A stretch of 64,000 bases of DNA from Solenopsis invicta (GCF_016802725.1 NC_052665.1:20900501-20964500), one strand, 5' to 3'; positions 18,680 to 31,200 are shown, counted from the first letter of the stretch. Notes: generated by a model from the sequence alone, not told the origin. Program-made: numbers and translations.

Positions 18680-20203
18680 GTGTCACAAGTCACTTCCAAA
18701 TACACACATTTCCAAACGACGAACTTATTACTTTGTCTGTCTTCTCGCGGGTCCTTACCTCTTCCCAGCATTTCCTGCGACAGAATCACCTGTGCCGCCG
18801 ATTTACTCCGTTGCACTGAAGAGTACGAGGACATTAACACCCAATGTCTTGAGCGTCAGAAGACAGTCAAACCGTCCGCCGCCGCGGACACCTACGATCG
18901 TAACGAATGCTGCTGGCGATGTAAGCAGAGAGGGCATATCCGTTTTGACTGCCGCTGCATCGCAAAGAAATTCTGCTCTCAGTACAATAAAGACGGCGTT
19001 TTTACTCGAGACTGCCACCCGCAACCGGGAAACGCAAAGCGGGCCGGGGAAAGCGCGGAGACACCTTGGCCCTTCGCATAGAGTATACTCCACCGCCGCA
19101 CATTCAGCTCGAGGTAGGGTTAATCCGACTTACTGCGCGTCTCGACTTTGGCTCCGGCGAGTTTCATTAACCCAGAAACGGCCAATTGCCTCACACAACA
19201 ACTACCAGCAACTAGGTTTCGCGCACTACCAGCAACCAATCAAGTACGCCTGGCCGACGGTACGAATATACCAATCCACGAGCATTTTATTCTCCCGATC
19301 CGTCTGTTGGGACAGACATTCGACCACAAGGTGTAGGTAATGTCCGAGCTTGATGTCAATGCGCTCATCGGCGTCGACGTACTCGCCCGCGCTCGACTCA
19401 CGATTCCATCGCCATCTTCGCTAACAAACCACTGCGGCCGAGTCACTCAGAGGAAGCCATAGCCTCCACCGAGGGCAATACGCGGAAAGACGACCGATTC
19501 CGGGCGTTCTTAGCCGAAGAATTGCCACGCTTTAAACACGTGCGCGGACTCACCGATTGTATCAAACACGGACAAAAGGGGAATCTTCGATTAAGCAACG
19601 CTACCGTTAGCGTAACCCGGTGATGCAAGCCATTATCGATACCGAGGTCGACCAAATGCTGCGGGAGGGAATAATTGAGCTATCCCACAGCGCTTGGAGC
19701 TCCCCGATCGTAATCGTCAAAAAAAAGACGGCAAGCATAGGTTTTGTATTGACTTTTGCCACGTCAATGAAGTCACATAGCATATCTATTACCGCAGATT
19801 CTCTTCGACTTTAGACAAACTCTGCCGAGCACAATATCTAAGCACGACTTGAAGAACAGATACATTACCGTTATCAAAGACCAGTTGACCGATCATTGCG
19901 TTCACCGTCCCGAGACGGGGGCTCATGCAGTTCCGAGTAATGCCTTTTGTCTTACATTCCGCGACCGCCACCTTTCAGCGCCTCGCTAACACTCGATGCC
20001 GTATTAGAACCGAATTAGAGCCGTAAGTGTACGTTGACGATTTAATTATTGCCAATTGTATTTTCGACGAACACCTCGATACGCTTCGCGAGGTATTCCG
20101 CCGCTTGCGCGACGCCTGACTTTGCTTAAATTTAGACAAACGTAAATTTTGCGTGAATGGGATCAAATATCTAGGCCACATGATTGACCGGACCGGAATA
20201 CAG
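18680..20203 (+). pseudogene. Decayed Gypsy-type gag-pol fragment (Gypsy-3)
   Basis: A separate lineage from Gypsy-1 and -2. 18680-19081 is a gag C-terminus with one good zinc knuckle, CWRCKQRGHIRFDC, and a second whose second Cys and His are lost. 19129-19340 is a protease remnant (SFINPETANCLTQQ) in which the DTG box reads DFG. 19640-20190 is reverse transcriptase in changing frames: MLREGIIELSHSAWSSPIVIV, then MPFVLHSATATFQRLAN, then VYVDDLIIANCIFDEHL with an intact YVDD box, then LNLDKRKFCVNGIKYLGHMI. Multiple stops and shifts. It is cut at 20203 by the 3' tail of a CR1-like LINE. RNase H and integrase are not found nearby. Confidence 0.8.
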
Positions 20204-20588
20204 ATTAATTAATTAATTTAGCGTTTATTGAAATTCTAGGGCTAAAGTCCTCTAAGAATTTACAAGAGGTTACAAAATAATTCAAAGACAGAATAAGAAA
20301 ACGTACATAAACAAAATCAATAAAACTAATTAAGAAACAATGGCAAAAGGTGAGAATTAAATAACGATGACAATAATAATGAAAAAAAGAATTTAAAAAA
20401 ATAATAATAATAGTAGAGACTTCCGTGTTTGGAGCGAGCAGGGATAGTAGCATGCGTTTATCAGTGTATATTGGAGAAGGCAGAGAGTGAGTGGAGTAAA
20501 AGAGTTGGAGGAGTGAAGTGGGTGAGAAGATAGAGCGAATGGAGTAGAATGATGAAGTGAACGGGGAGCGAATGGTATGGGTGTTTGA
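20204..20588 (-). mobile_element. CR1-like LINE copy 1, 3' end only
   Basis: On the minus strand this ends with a stem-loop (20233-20259) and an (ATTA)n tail at 20204-20219, the same arrangement as the two larger copies to the right. Nothing upstream of the 3' UTR is recognisable, so it is a strongly 5'-truncated insertion into the Gypsy-3 fragment. Confidence 0.7.
20233..20259 (-). promoter_or_regulatory. 3'-end hairpin of CR1-like copy 1
   Basis: ATTCT pairs with AGAAT and AGGGC pairs with GTCCT (one wobble), with CTA bulged. The outer pairs differ from copy 3 by compensatory changes. Confidence 0.7.
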
Positions 20589-20622
20589 GATTGATTGATT
20601 GATTGATTGAGCGTTTATTTCT

Positions 20623-20647
20623 GTCCTAGGGCAAACGCTCTAAGGAC
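20623..20647 (-). promoter_or_regulatory. 3'-end hairpin of CR1-like copy 2
   Basis: The outer stem GTCCT/AGGAC is intact; the inner stem is weakened by two mismatches compared with copies 1 and 3. Confidence 0.6.
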
Positions 20648-21422
20648 AAACAGATAAGCAGAGCAAGAAAAAGTACAAATGTTCACTTAATAACTAATTA
20701 GAATACGGTAACGAAATACGACAACAGCAAAGAAAATTGTAGCCTTACAAACTAATAACGCAGTAGAGGTACAGGTAAAGAAAAATAAAAAATAAAACTG
20801 AGACAAGCCTACGCAGGAGAGATAGAGGTAGATAACAAAAACATAGATAATATTATGGTATGTAAGCGAAATAAAAGTAAAATATACAAAGCAAAACTTA
20901 AAGGTAATGGCAACAAAAACGAAATAGAATTACACTTTTACTGACCGCTCAACTAAATAGAGAAAGCTATACGCAGAGAAAAGAAAAGAAGATAAAATAA
21001 GATAAGAGTAGTATAGTAGTATAAAAGTAAGCATACAAGCTGAAGAGTATAAGTGCGAGTGAAAAAAGGAATCGCAAAACTAGTCCTGGGGCTGAGTGTA
21101 TCCGTTGCAGTAGGAGATGTAGAAGGCCACGTTATTGGACAGGCAACCGATCAGGCATTGAGCGCAGAGGAAGATGAGGGCCCGGCGACAGCCATGCACT
21201 CAGCCCCAGACGCATTCCTTGAGGCCGCTAAGGGCGCGCGAGGCTTAACAGCAGGACCCCGTTAAAGGTGGGAGGTCGAGGAGAGATCGTCGGTGCTCCG
21301 GTTCAGTGAAAACGCAGATGCCGCGACGCCTTCGTGTGCGGGCGATGATGCTGCAAAGGTGGCAGCCGAAGCTACGACGCCCGATGCAGCGACGGGGAAC
21401 GGGTGGCCGGCCACGAGGCAAT

Positions 21423-22451
21423 TCAGATGTTCTTAATGACGGATTCAAATGGGAGAGGTATCCGAGTGTCGTTTGATGTAGATGAGGCCGCCGCGAACCC
21501 ATGCGCGGTGCAGTTTGCCGCACAAACCGCAGACCTTGCCTCATAAAAGATAATCCTAGAGGACGATGTCAGCCTCTCGTTGAGGTCGATCCTAGATCCG
21601 GAGAGCCCCTCAGACACCTCCGCACTCTCAAGAACTCCCTTGGCTAGCTTTCCGTCGATCCATCGGTCGCGAGCCTCGTCAGAAGACAGCCTCACGATAA
21701 TCGATCTTGGGCGATTTCTCTTGGTAGGAATACGCACGCAGGTATAAATCTCGCCGAGAGGGGCAGCAACTCCCAACACAGAGGCGATGTCGGCAACGAC
21801 GGCGCGAGTATTCTCAGAAGGGATCTCCTTTGCGCCGAATATGATGAGCTCGCTGCTAAGCCTGGCGCGCTCAAGCGCCTCGATGCGCTCCTCGAAAGCG
21901 GAAGTAGACGCAACTGATCCGCCGGAAGGTCGCGCCTCCAAAGCCCGAACGCGGGCATCCAAACTGGCTTGCCCCGCATCAACTCGGCGCACAGTACCCG
22001 CAAGCTCCTCAGTTTTAGCCTAGATGACACCCAATGATTGATGAACGCTACGCTCCAACGAGGTCAGCTGCGCTCTGATCGCAGGAAGATTCTGAAGTTG
22101 CTCCCTTAGCACGGGAAAATCCTGTAAGATGCGCTGGACGCCCTCAATCTTGGCTAGTACTACAGCGAAGAGATCCCTGATAAAATCAGGCTCAAGAGAA
22201 GAAACGGCTGAAACCGATTCACTATCAACGAGCGCGAAACCGCGAGAGTCGGAAAGATTTCCGTGAACACCCTGCTTCCGACAGGTAGGACAGGATAGCA
22301 CAGTGGAGCCCGGAGCATTAAGAAAGCTCGGAGCAGAGGCCTGGCGGTTGCGAGCGCAGGCCCCATTGAAAATATGTTTGGGATCGCAGTCACAGCACAG
22401 CGCATCGGCTACAGCGATGAAACGTTTACAGGCTACACAGGCGAGAGTCAT
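21423..22451 (-). pseudogene. CR1-like LINE ORF1 protein with N-terminal PHD-like zinc finger, one in-frame stop
   Basis: ORF1 proteins of CR1-type LINEs bind element RNA. Reading from ATG at 22451, residues 1-70 hold a Cys/His-rich finger (CVACKRFIAVADALCCDCD, then C...C...CPTCRKQG), PHD/RING-like in spacing. A leucine- and glutamate-rich segment (residues 95-190, LREQLQNLPAIRAQLTSLE; later LDARVRALEARPS and FEERIEALERARL) should form a coiled coil. The C-terminal part (about 195-340) has the compact alpha/beta feel of an RRM-like domain (ELIIFGAKEI, SIIVRLSSDEARDRWI). A single TAG at 22020-22022 interrupts the frame, which otherwise stays open to TGA/TAA at 21423. Read-through length would be about 342 residues. 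Confidence 0.78.
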
Positions 22452-22820
22452 TGTTCAAAACCGATTGGCGAGCGACACACGAACGGACTGTAGACGACGG
22501 CGCGCACAGACAAGAGCAGCAAACAAATGGACCCGTCAGGCGGATAGCACGTGCACGAAGCAATGCCGAATAGCCAACAGCAACAGAACTAGGTTAGGCC
22601 ACAGAGATAGCACTTCAGAAAACCAAGGACAATAATGCAGATGACAAGCCGAGAAGTCCACAATTAGACGGTCCACGACAAACGGCTTCGCGGGGCAGAG
22701 AACAGCAACAAAACGTTGAAAAAACGGCGGAGCAGAAATGAAACACGTCATTTCACATTCCAGGGCAGAGAGAGAGAGGGGGAGAGAGAATGAATGAATG
22801 AATGAATAAGCATTTATTCT

Positions 22821-22845
22821 GTCCTAGGGCAAGCCCTCTAAGGAC
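22821..22845 (-). promoter_or_regulatory. 3'-end hairpin of CR1-like copy 3
   Basis: GTCCT pairs with AGGAC, AGGGC pairs with GCCCT, loop AA, bulge CTA. It lies between the coding region and the tetranucleotide tail, where the LINE reverse transcriptase is expected to recognise its RNA. Confidence 0.75.
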
Positions 22846-22961
22846 GCACAGAAGTACAGAAAAACGTAGAGAGTAACAATAATATCACTTACAAACTAAG
22901 AACAAACGAAATTGCAGGAGAATACTAAGCTGCAAAGAATAAGTAGATATAACTGAGATAA

Positions 22962-25886
22962 CTAAACTATATAATAATTCTGTAATAACAAAACAAAACA
23001 AATGAAATAACATATAGGTGATAGTAATGTTTGTAGTGAGTGAAGTTGAAGAGCGCTATGTGCCTGGCGGGGGGGGGGAGGGATTATAGCACGACCCCGG
23101 CTCAATAAATAGCCGAAGAGCGAGCGCTTAAAGGCACTAGTTGAGGCAGTCTCCCTGACGGCAGGAGGGAGATTGTTCCAAAGAGAGCATGCGGTCGAAT
23201 GAAAGGAACGTTGGTAGGTGGAGGTGCGGCAGAAGGGGATGGCAAGATCGAGGGAAGAGGAGGGGGAGGAGCGCAGGTGTGAGAGAGGGCGGTGAAGAGG
23301 ACGGAAATTTTCTGAGAGATAGGGGGGAGACGAATTAAGGATGATAGAGAATAGGAGGCAACATGTGAGATACTCCCTCCTGTCGTCAGAGCTGAGCCAC
23401 CCCAACCTCTCGTAGTACCCCGAAATGTGCTCATCCTTGCGAAGATTGTAAATGAACCGCACGCATGAGTTCATTAGGCGTCTTAGCTTTAGTTTTTGTT
23501 GCCCCGTTAAATCTGTAAAGAGGGCCGCACAGTAGTCAAAGACGGGGAAGATGAGAGCCGTGACGAGCTGAGTACGGAGGCGCAAGGAGAGGCAGCCGGA
23601 GAAAGCTTTTAGCCGCCAAAGGATACCGTTGACGCGGCTCGAGGTGCCGCGAACTTGTTCCGACCAGCTGAGAGAGCTGGATAGACAGATGCCGAGATTT
23701 GTGACCTTGTCGGTTGTTTCAATTGGTGCACCGTTGAGGTGAAGTTGGATACGAGAGGAGGGGATGCTGTTGATGAATTTAGAGGACCCCAGGAGCATGG
23801 ATTTGGTTTTGCGAGCGTTAAGGATGAGAAAGTTGTTCTGGGCCCAGGACTCGATTGCGGCAATGTCCGCTCTGACCTTAGCGAGAGCGGCGTCAATTTC
23901 AGCAGGTGGAAAGTGAATATAATTTGAAGGTCGTCCGCGTACAGGATGTGGTTGCAATGTTTTAGGACGGATCTGAGATCGTTAATGAAGAGTGAAAAGA
24001 GCAGGGGGCCGAGAACCGAGCCCTGGGGGACCCCGGCGAGAACAGGCATCCAAGACGAGAAGGAGCCGTCCGGGCCACGCACGCGCTGGTGACGCCCCGT
24101 AAGGTAGGACCGCACCCATTGGCAGGCGGAGGGAGACAGGCGGAAGGAGCACAGCTTACGAAGAAGGAGCTTGTGGGAGACCGTATCGAAGGCCTTTGTA
24201 AAGTCGAACAGGACGAGCAAAGTGACCATCCTTTTATCGATGGCCAGTCTCACATCGTCGAGCAGCTTCAGTAGAGCCGTTTGTGTGCTATGCCCCCTTC
24301 GGAAGCCGGTTTGGAGAGGATCAAGAAGGTTGTAGGTCAATAGGTGGGAGGAAAGTTGCTCGAAGGCAACGCGTTCGAGCACTTTGGACAGGAAGCAAAG
24401 CAAGGATATAGGGCGGAAATGGGAAGGTTCGGAGGGATGCTTGGATTTGGGAAGTGGAATAATGTGAGAGAGTTTCCAGGAGGAGGGAAAGGAGGAAGTG
24501 GTAAAGGACCGGTTAAAGATATCAAGGATGAAAGTAAAGATGCACGGAAGACACATTAAGATGAGGCGACGATTGATGTCGTCGGGTCCGGAAGAGTTGG
24601 AGGTGCTGTGGCGCAGAGCACGCAACAGAGCGTCGGGTGTACTATGAAGGAAGTAAAAGGTGGAAGGGTCGGCTAGAGGCGAGGAAGAGACAGAGAAGCA
24701 AGGAAGAGGAGAGAAAGAGTAGGGTGGGCTAGAGGGAGAGATTTGAAGAGAGCCTGGCGGCGGGATAGGGGGGTCGGGTGAGGCGAGGTAAGCTAAGGAG
24801 AAGAAGGAGTTCAGGATTTCTAGGGAGACATTTAGATGCGGACACTGGGTCCCAGCGCTAGCGAGGCCCAGAGAGCGCAAGTCGGACCATAATCGTGCTG
24901 CGCTGGAGGTCGAGCCAAGCCTTTTAGTCAAGTAAGTATTTTTGGCGGACTTAATAGCGGCCTTGGCTTGGTTGCGGAGCACTCAAAAGGTTTCCCTCCT
25001 CGAGGGAGAGGGGAGGCGGAGGAAAGCTCTCCTAGCTACGTCCCGCCTACGCAGGAGATCACGGATGATGTCGTTTATCCAAGGGGCGGGAGGTCTCCTC
25101 GCTATGAACGATTTTAACGGGAAGAGTTCGTCACGAGCAGAGGTAATGAGTTGACAGAAAGCGAGAACCATGTTGTCGACATGGGAGAAATTGCGGATGC
25201 GTAGCCAGTTGGGAGATAGCAGGAGACTGTGGAGAGTCTGTAAGTCGGTCCTGGAGTGATCGCGGATGGTGACAAGGCGAGGAGGGAGGCGATGGATGAG
25301 AAAGTTGAGTGACACCTCGATGAGGTCGTGGTTGGACAGGAACGGAACTGGAAGTTGATGGTGAGACGTTACGAGAGAGAGGCTGCTAACGAGGCAGTGG
25401 TCGATTCTAGTATGAGAGGTGGTGGTATGGTGAGTGTTGCCGAAGAGAACGAAAAAAAGATGATTGGTGGAGCAGAAATCCAAGAGAGATTCCGTGTCGT
25501 GAGTGGAGCGGTTGGTGTCGATGTTAAAGTCTCCGATGATGACTGCGTTGCGGAAAGAGGGAAGGAATTTTTCAAAGTCGGCTTGGAAGATGGAAAGATG
25601 ACCGACTTTGGGAGGTCGATAGATGACGGCTAGAAGGAAAGGACGGGAAGCCTTTGGGGAGACGCGAAGCAGCATGTATTCAGGCTGGCAGTTGTAGGGA
25701 CCAGGGGACGCTGCAAGGATAGAAGCGCCGATGTCGCCGCGCACGTAAACGCCAATCCTCCCTCCCCCCCTCCCCTCGCGGTCGCGTCGAATGACGCGAT
25801 AGCCGGGAAGGGAGACGAAGTTGTCGGGAACATGAGGCTTAAGCCAAGTCTCCGACATAGCCACAATATCGAAAGTCTCCCGGTGG
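22962..25886 (-). pseudogene. CR1-like LINE ORF2 (endonuclease + reverse transcriptase), one stop and one frameshift
   Basis: It nicks the target and reverse-transcribes the LINE RNA. Endonuclease: 25886-24983, with DIVAMSETWLKPHVPD (catalytic Glu), LLAVIYRPP, NAVIIGDFNIDTN and FLSNHDLIEV. An in-frame TGA (24983-24985) separates it from the reverse transcriptase, which continues in the same frame: FRPISLLCFLSKVLERV, FDFTKAFDTVSH, GVPQGSVLGPLLFSLFINDL, ILYADDLQ with an intact YADD. Just after YADD a one-base shift moves coding to the frame ending at 22962, with the thumb and C-terminus (LILNARKTKSMLLGS, FPVFDYCAALFTDL, SLWNNLPPAVRE). The first ~20 endonuclease residues are missing. Length otherwise fits CR1-type ORF2. 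Confidence 0.87.
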
Positions 25887-25893
25887 AAAAAGT

Positions 25894-25926
25894 CAGAGAG
25901 AGAGAGAGAAAGAGAGAGAGAGAGCG
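25894..25926. repeat. (GA)n run at the CR1/LINE-A joint
   Basis: GA-rich simple sequence. On the minus strand it extends the ORF2 frame with a low-complexity Ser/Leu run that is not part of the protein. Confidence 0.8.
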
Positions 25927-25957
25927 AGAAAAAACTGAGAGAATGAGAGGTTAGGAA

Positions 25958-27031
25958 GTGTGGAGAGTACAAAGAGGGCGAGGAGAAGTGGAAGGCAGAA
26001 AGGGAAAGAAAGAAGAGCGCGAGCGTGCAGGCGCAGAGCAAGAAAAGAGTGTAGAGTGGCGCTCAAGGCGTAGCGGCGGGAACAAAATGGCGCGTACGCA
26101 AGAGCAGAAAGTACAAGGCAAGATAGAATACAGACTCGAAGAGAGAAGCGTAGAAAAGAAGAGGAAGAAAAAGTAAAGTAGATAGATGGAGAAAGAGGGA
26201 ACGGGGACAGGAAAAAATGGAAGGGGGGAAGAAACGTTCGGGAAGTCTGAGAGTACTGAACATGTGAAAAAAAGACAAAAGTGAAAGCAAAAAAAGGGGA
26301 AGATATAGGGCAAACAGGGATGGAGGAAGCTGAAGGTTTTCAACAGAAGTAAAAAGACGCCAGGATTGCTAGGAAAGGAAGGGGAGGAGTTAAAGGTGAT
26401 AGGAATGGTAAAAAAATGGATGAAAGAATTTAAAGGAAAATGAGCGAGGATGGAAGACAGAATGAAAGATAGGATGACAGTTTTAATGGTAGAACTGGAG
26501 AATATGAGAAAGAGGAAGGAGGATTGGAGAGAGGAGAGGGAAAGGATGGAGAAGAGATTAGGAAAATTGGAAAAAAAAGGAGAAAAGATAATGGCAGGAG
26601 AGAAGTGGGAAAAAGGTAGAGGATCTGGAGAGGAGATTGAGGCGATTAGAATACAGGGGTGAGGAAGAGAGAGGTAGAGGAGAAACAGGAAGGGCGGAGA
26701 TATAAGAAAGGTTGAAAAAATTGGAAAGGATTAGGGAAGAGGAAAGAGAGACTGAAGAGGAAAAAGAATGTAGTGGTGAAAGGTTTCAAGGGGGGGAGGG
26801 GGACGTAGGAGAAAAAATCAAGGAAATATCCTCAGAGAAGTGAAAGCAAGAGAGGGAGAATGGGACGGGTTAGCAGTCAGGGACGGAGATAGACAGAATA
26901 ATAAGGAAGAAGAGAGGGCGGAGAGGGGGTGACATATGGATAGGGGAGGATTTGACATGGAAAGAGAGACAGAGCAGGTGGAAGTTCAAAGGGATAGTCA
27001 AAACAAAGGAAAGGAAAAGGGCTATGGTATG
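25958..27031 (+). pseudogene. LINE-A ORF1 remnant
   Basis: Purine-rich coding-like sequence. 26450-26662 is open and encodes a strongly heptad-like coiled coil (MTVLMVELENMRKRKEDW, then EERERMEKRLGKLEKK). After a stop, 26780-26810 reads NVVVKGFKGG, like the start of an RRM-type ORF1 domain, and 26950-27010 reads DLTWKERQ-like sequence. Several stops and shifts. 25958-26176 is also open (MWRVQRGRGEVEGRKGKKEE...) and may be the ORF1 N-terminus, but the low complexity makes this uncertain. BEL-1 follows directly. Confidence 0.55.
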
Positions 27032-28059
27032 TGTTAAAAATCGTAGCAAATTAAAGTCAAATTAGATTCACGCTATTATATTTTAGTATTTTACTTCTTT
27101 GCTATTCCGTTCAGCAAACCGTTCGCGACTATTCAAAATTAAATAAGTATTTCAAATTTAGCATTGTTATTTCCGTTTTGTTCTCCGTATTCATATTGTG
27201 AATATCGAACCGTTCGAAATCAGTCTTGTTTGCATAGTTTCCTACGTGATTTCAATAACATATTTACAGGTGTGTTGAAGCCCTACATTTGCACGCAGAA
27301 AAAGCGTGAAGCGGTTTTTGACCGAACGGTTTAGAACATTGGTTGCCCCCTCTCAGATAGAAAAATTCGGGAGCGAGCCAAATTCCTGCCGATTCCCGGG
27401 TAGAAACTTGAGAGAAGTCGTTTAAACGAGATCGCGTCCGCGAGGTAGTTAGCCAAAGATTACGCCGTGTTTTAAGTGTCACGGGAGAACGGACTCGATA
27501 ACGCAAACTTGCGTTGTGCATAAATTGTTACAACGTTGATTGTGAACAAACGATTACGCTGTTCTGAGAGCGCCAAACGTTTTGCACCGTCGCCAATGAT
27601 CGGAGATCCGCATGGCGTTCGCGAATGCGTTTTATCAATTTGTTCACGCTCCAGACGTTGTCGCCTGTTTTGAACTATCATTGACATTTTAATAAAGTAA
27701 GAATATTAATTGTTGTGCAAAGACTCAGTAAATTTATTTACAAACTCTCACTCTATCTCTCATGTGCCAACTCCTCATTGTCGGTCTCGCTCCATCCTCT
27801 CAAACCGCTGTTTTTTGTTCTCTCTTGCGCCTTCTTATTCCATATACACTTATCCTCACGCTCGTTCTCCTTTTCGTTTGCCGCTTTCTTATTTTAGCCC
27901 GAACGTTTTCATTCACTCTCCTGTCTGTACTCAGTCAAGCGTTCTCTTTTTTCCTAAGCGCGTTGCTCATAAGTGCTTCTTTCTTGCACGCACATCCCGC
28001 GTTCTCGCGGAGCGGAATCAACCGTTCGTTCCGCCAAACTCGAGCTGGCAAAGCAAACA
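27032..28059 (+). repeat. 5' LTR of BEL-1 (~1028 bp)
   Basis: Starts TGTTAAAAATCG and ends GCAAACA, eight bases before the primer site. Long ORFs over its right half (27710-28115) are chance frames. Confidence 0.75.
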
Positions 28060-28066
28060 TAATTTT

Positions 28067-28084
28067 TGGTCCTTCGAACCGGAT
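28067..28084 (+). other. Primer binding site of BEL-1
   Basis: TGGTCCTTCGAACCGGAT is complementary to the 3' end of a tRNA ending ATCCGGTTCGAAGGACCA, which fits tRNA-Tyr. The same site with two changes occurs in BEL-2 at 42990-43007. Confidence 0.7.
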
Positions 28085-28201
28085 CGGGGTGATTCTGTAC
28101 GAATCTGTTTTGTGACCCTCCACTACAACGTGGTGCCGGAAGTCTCTCTTGGAGCAAGGGCAATTCAAGGCAAATATCACCATAACCGAAACACCATAAC
28201 A

Positions 28202-31200
28202 TATGGCGTGGCAGATCACTCTGCTGCAGACTATCGAGCGAGCTCTCACCAACTTCAAAATATTGACCGAAATAATTATACGGCCGCTAAAATTCGGCAA
28301 CGGACAATGTTGAAGGAGTCCTGGGCGGAATGCCGGGAAAACCACGGCATCCTCTTGCAGACAATCGCGGAAGAAAAGCGTGCCAACATCAATTACTTCA
28401 AAGATACCATATTCAACCTTCATCAGGAAGTCTACAAAGAGACGCTGGACATGGCCGACTGTCTCGAGTAAGGTAAATCTGCGCCGTTGACGTCGTCGTC
28501 TCCGCTGCAATCGATAAGTAGCGCCGATCGATCATTTTTGCTCACGCATTTACCGCCGGTTAAACTCCTGTCATTTTCCAGGAACCTAGACAAATAGGAG
28601 AATTTTCGAGATTGTTTTAACTCTTTTATTATTCAGAATAAAGATCTCACTCAATTTTTGCGTATGCATTTTTTGGCATCAAGCCTCACCGGTCGCGCGT
28701 TAGATATAGTTAAATCTATTCCAATTACCGCGGCTAATTTTGAGATAGCGTGGAGGACACTCGTCTCGCGCTACGACAATAAGCGCCATTCAGTCGAGGT
28801 GCATGTATCTGCTTTATTCGATCTTCCGACGGCGACGCGCGAATTCGCGATCGAGCTCAACGAACTCCGCGATAAGGCAAATCGATTAATCACATCATTG
28901 AAAGCGCTAAATCGTTCACATGAAGAAATGCTCATTCTCGGTCTCAAATAACATTCTCGTTCACTGTGTGACTAAAAGTCTGAATCATGCAACTCGAAAG
29001 GCATGGTGGTTAAAAACCGATGAGGATCCGCAAATTTCGCTGTACGAGGATCTTGATCGGTTCCTGGAAATGCGGATTCGCGCGCTTAAAGAATTAGCAT
29101 CGTCGAAAACGAAAAAAATGCATTTGCAAAAAGTCTCAAGCGCTTCATCGACCGTATCTAAATTACTGTGCCCCTTGTGTCAAACGGCTCATTTTATGAG
29201 TAAATGTCCGCTATTTGTGAAGAAGACGCCGAGTCAGCGGTCTAAAATAGTGGTCTGAAATCGTTAAAGCGACAAATCACTGTGTTAACTGCTTAAGCTC
29301 AAAACACACAGTACATGCGTGCCCGAGCAAATATTCATGTCCATTCTGCCAAAATAAACACCACTCGATGTTGCATTTTAACTCGACCTCTTCTTTTTCT
29401 AGCAACTCAACAACCGCGTTAAACGTAACGTTAGAAAAAAAAGAAAGCAACTTGGTGACAACGTTGTGTTCGATGGCAGCGACAACCACGCGCAAGAATG
29501 TATTACTCGCTACAACTTGCTCTTTCACCGTCAGGTCGTACACTCAATGTGCGAGCGCTTCTTGATTAAGGTTCAGAAATTTTTTTTTGTCACAGAGCGT
29601 CTCGCACAAAATTTAAGGTTGCCATGGTTTCGACTGCTCCTCTCGATTTTGGCCGTCGGCGCCGTAAATGCGGGCACTTGTCGTTTTGCCACTCCAATCA
29701 AGATTGCTCCGATCAATAACAATAATACTCCGTTAATAAGGACAGCCGCGTCGATTCTCTCCGTTTTAACGAAATACTGGCTATTACCGGCACGCCCTCA
29801 ATGCGATTTAAGTTATCTTTAGGGCCTTGATCTTACGGATCCGACTCCCATCTGTGTCGAACCAAGTGAACTCATTTTCGGTGCGGATCTTTATCCCGAA
29901 CTGTTTCTTGACGGAGTATAAACGGGGAAAGCGCGGACAACCGATTGCCCAGGAGATGATCTTCAGGTGGGCCCTCACAGGTCCTACGTCAGATTCCGGT
30001 TTGCCGCATCGATCGATTACTGTGTAGCATTGCGCGGACAATCTTGATCAAGACCTCAGATTATTCTGAGAAGTTAAAGAAGTGCCGCGCCGAGCACTTC
30101 TTAGCCCAGAAAAACAACAGTGTGAAAACCATTTCTCAACTACGCATTCGCGCGATGCTGACGGTCGTTACGTCGTGCGCTTGCCGTTCAAACGCGGACC
30201 ATCAATCGATATTGGTAAGTCGCATGCCGTTGCTGAGCGTTTACTATCCAATCTTTACCGGCGTTTACGTTTGAACTCCGTTCTCACTTCGGTGTATGGT
30301 GATTTCTTGCGCATATACGAGGCTTTCGGCCATATGCGCAAAGTTACAGATTTGATGCCCTCCGCTCAACACGTTTACATTTTGCATCACCCTGTCATCC
30401 GAGATAACAGTGTCACTACGCGACTGAGAGTTGTTTTCAATGCATCCAGTCGCACGACAAATTCAACTTTTTTGAATGATCATTTGCAAGCAGGACCAAA
30501 ACTCCAAACGGAGTTGCCTGCTGTGATTTTGCGATGGTGGCAATTTCGGTATGTATACGGGGCGGACATTGCAAAAATATACCGCCAAATCCGTGTTGAC
30601 TCGCGTGACGTCAACTTCCAGCAAATATTGTGGAGCGACTCTGTCCCGTGTAGGCGTATCAGTTAACCACGGTCATATACAGGACAGCGTACGTGCCTTT
30701 TCTCACTCTTCGGGTACTTAAGCAACTTCATACATGATGAGGGCAGCTCGTTTTTTCTTGCCGCGCCAATCTTGCAAAAAAACATCTACGATAATGTTTT
30801 TTTCGGCGCCGATGACATTCCACTACTTAGACAAACTCGCGATCAAGTCTGCGCCTTGCTCGGTCGGGAGCGATTCGAGTTGAGAAAATGATCTAGCAAT
30901 TCAGCTTTTCTGCTACATGATATAGCAATCGATAATCATGGCTTCGCATGCGATCGTATCCTGCACGTTGACAAAAGCCTTAAAATTTTGGGTATAATTT
31001 GGAGCCCATCTTCCGACATGTTCAAATTTACCGTCACTCACCCTCCGTCTGTGTCAAACACGAAGCGTTCTATTCTCTCATACGTCGCGAAATTGTTCGA
31101 TCCCATGGAGTGGTGCACTCCGGTCACAATTGCAGCCAAAATCTTTTTGCAGCGGTTGTGGCAGTTGAAACTCGATTGGGACAATGTCCTTCCGACTGAC

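Larger units (their letters stand above)
20589..22765 (-). mobile_element. CR1-like LINE copy 2, ORF1 plus 3' UTR, no ORF2
   Basis: The minus-strand 3' end is a (TCAA)n tail at 20589-20610 preceded by a hairpin at 20623-20647. ORF1 lies at 22451-21423. Between ORF1 and the 3' end there are only about 800 bases, with no endonuclease or reverse transcriptase, so ORF2 has been deleted. The 5' end abuts a purine run (22765-22787) next to the tail of copy 3. Confidence 0.75.
22788..25893 (-). mobile_element. CR1-like LINE copy 3, nearly complete ORF2 and 3' end
   Basis: The minus-strand 3' end is a (TTCA)n tail at 22788-22806 and a hairpin at 22821-22845. ORF2 covers endonuclease and reverse transcriptase. 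The copy is 5'-truncated inside the endonuclease N-terminus, where a (GA)n run (25894-25926) marks the joint with LINE-A. ORF2 has only one stop and one frameshift, so it is the youngest of the three. Confidence 0.85.

Noticed and set aside
21053..21265. 70-codon plus-strand ORF
   Set aside because: Antisense to the 3' part of a CR1-like LINE; no support.
25958..26343. Minus-strand ORFs rich in Phe/Ser/Leu
   Set aside because: Complement of purine-rich LINE-A sequence; low complexity and no domain.
27710..28471. 253-codon plus-strand ORF as one protein
   Set aside because: Its first half is BEL-1 LTR and primer site; only the last part, after about 28200, is gag.
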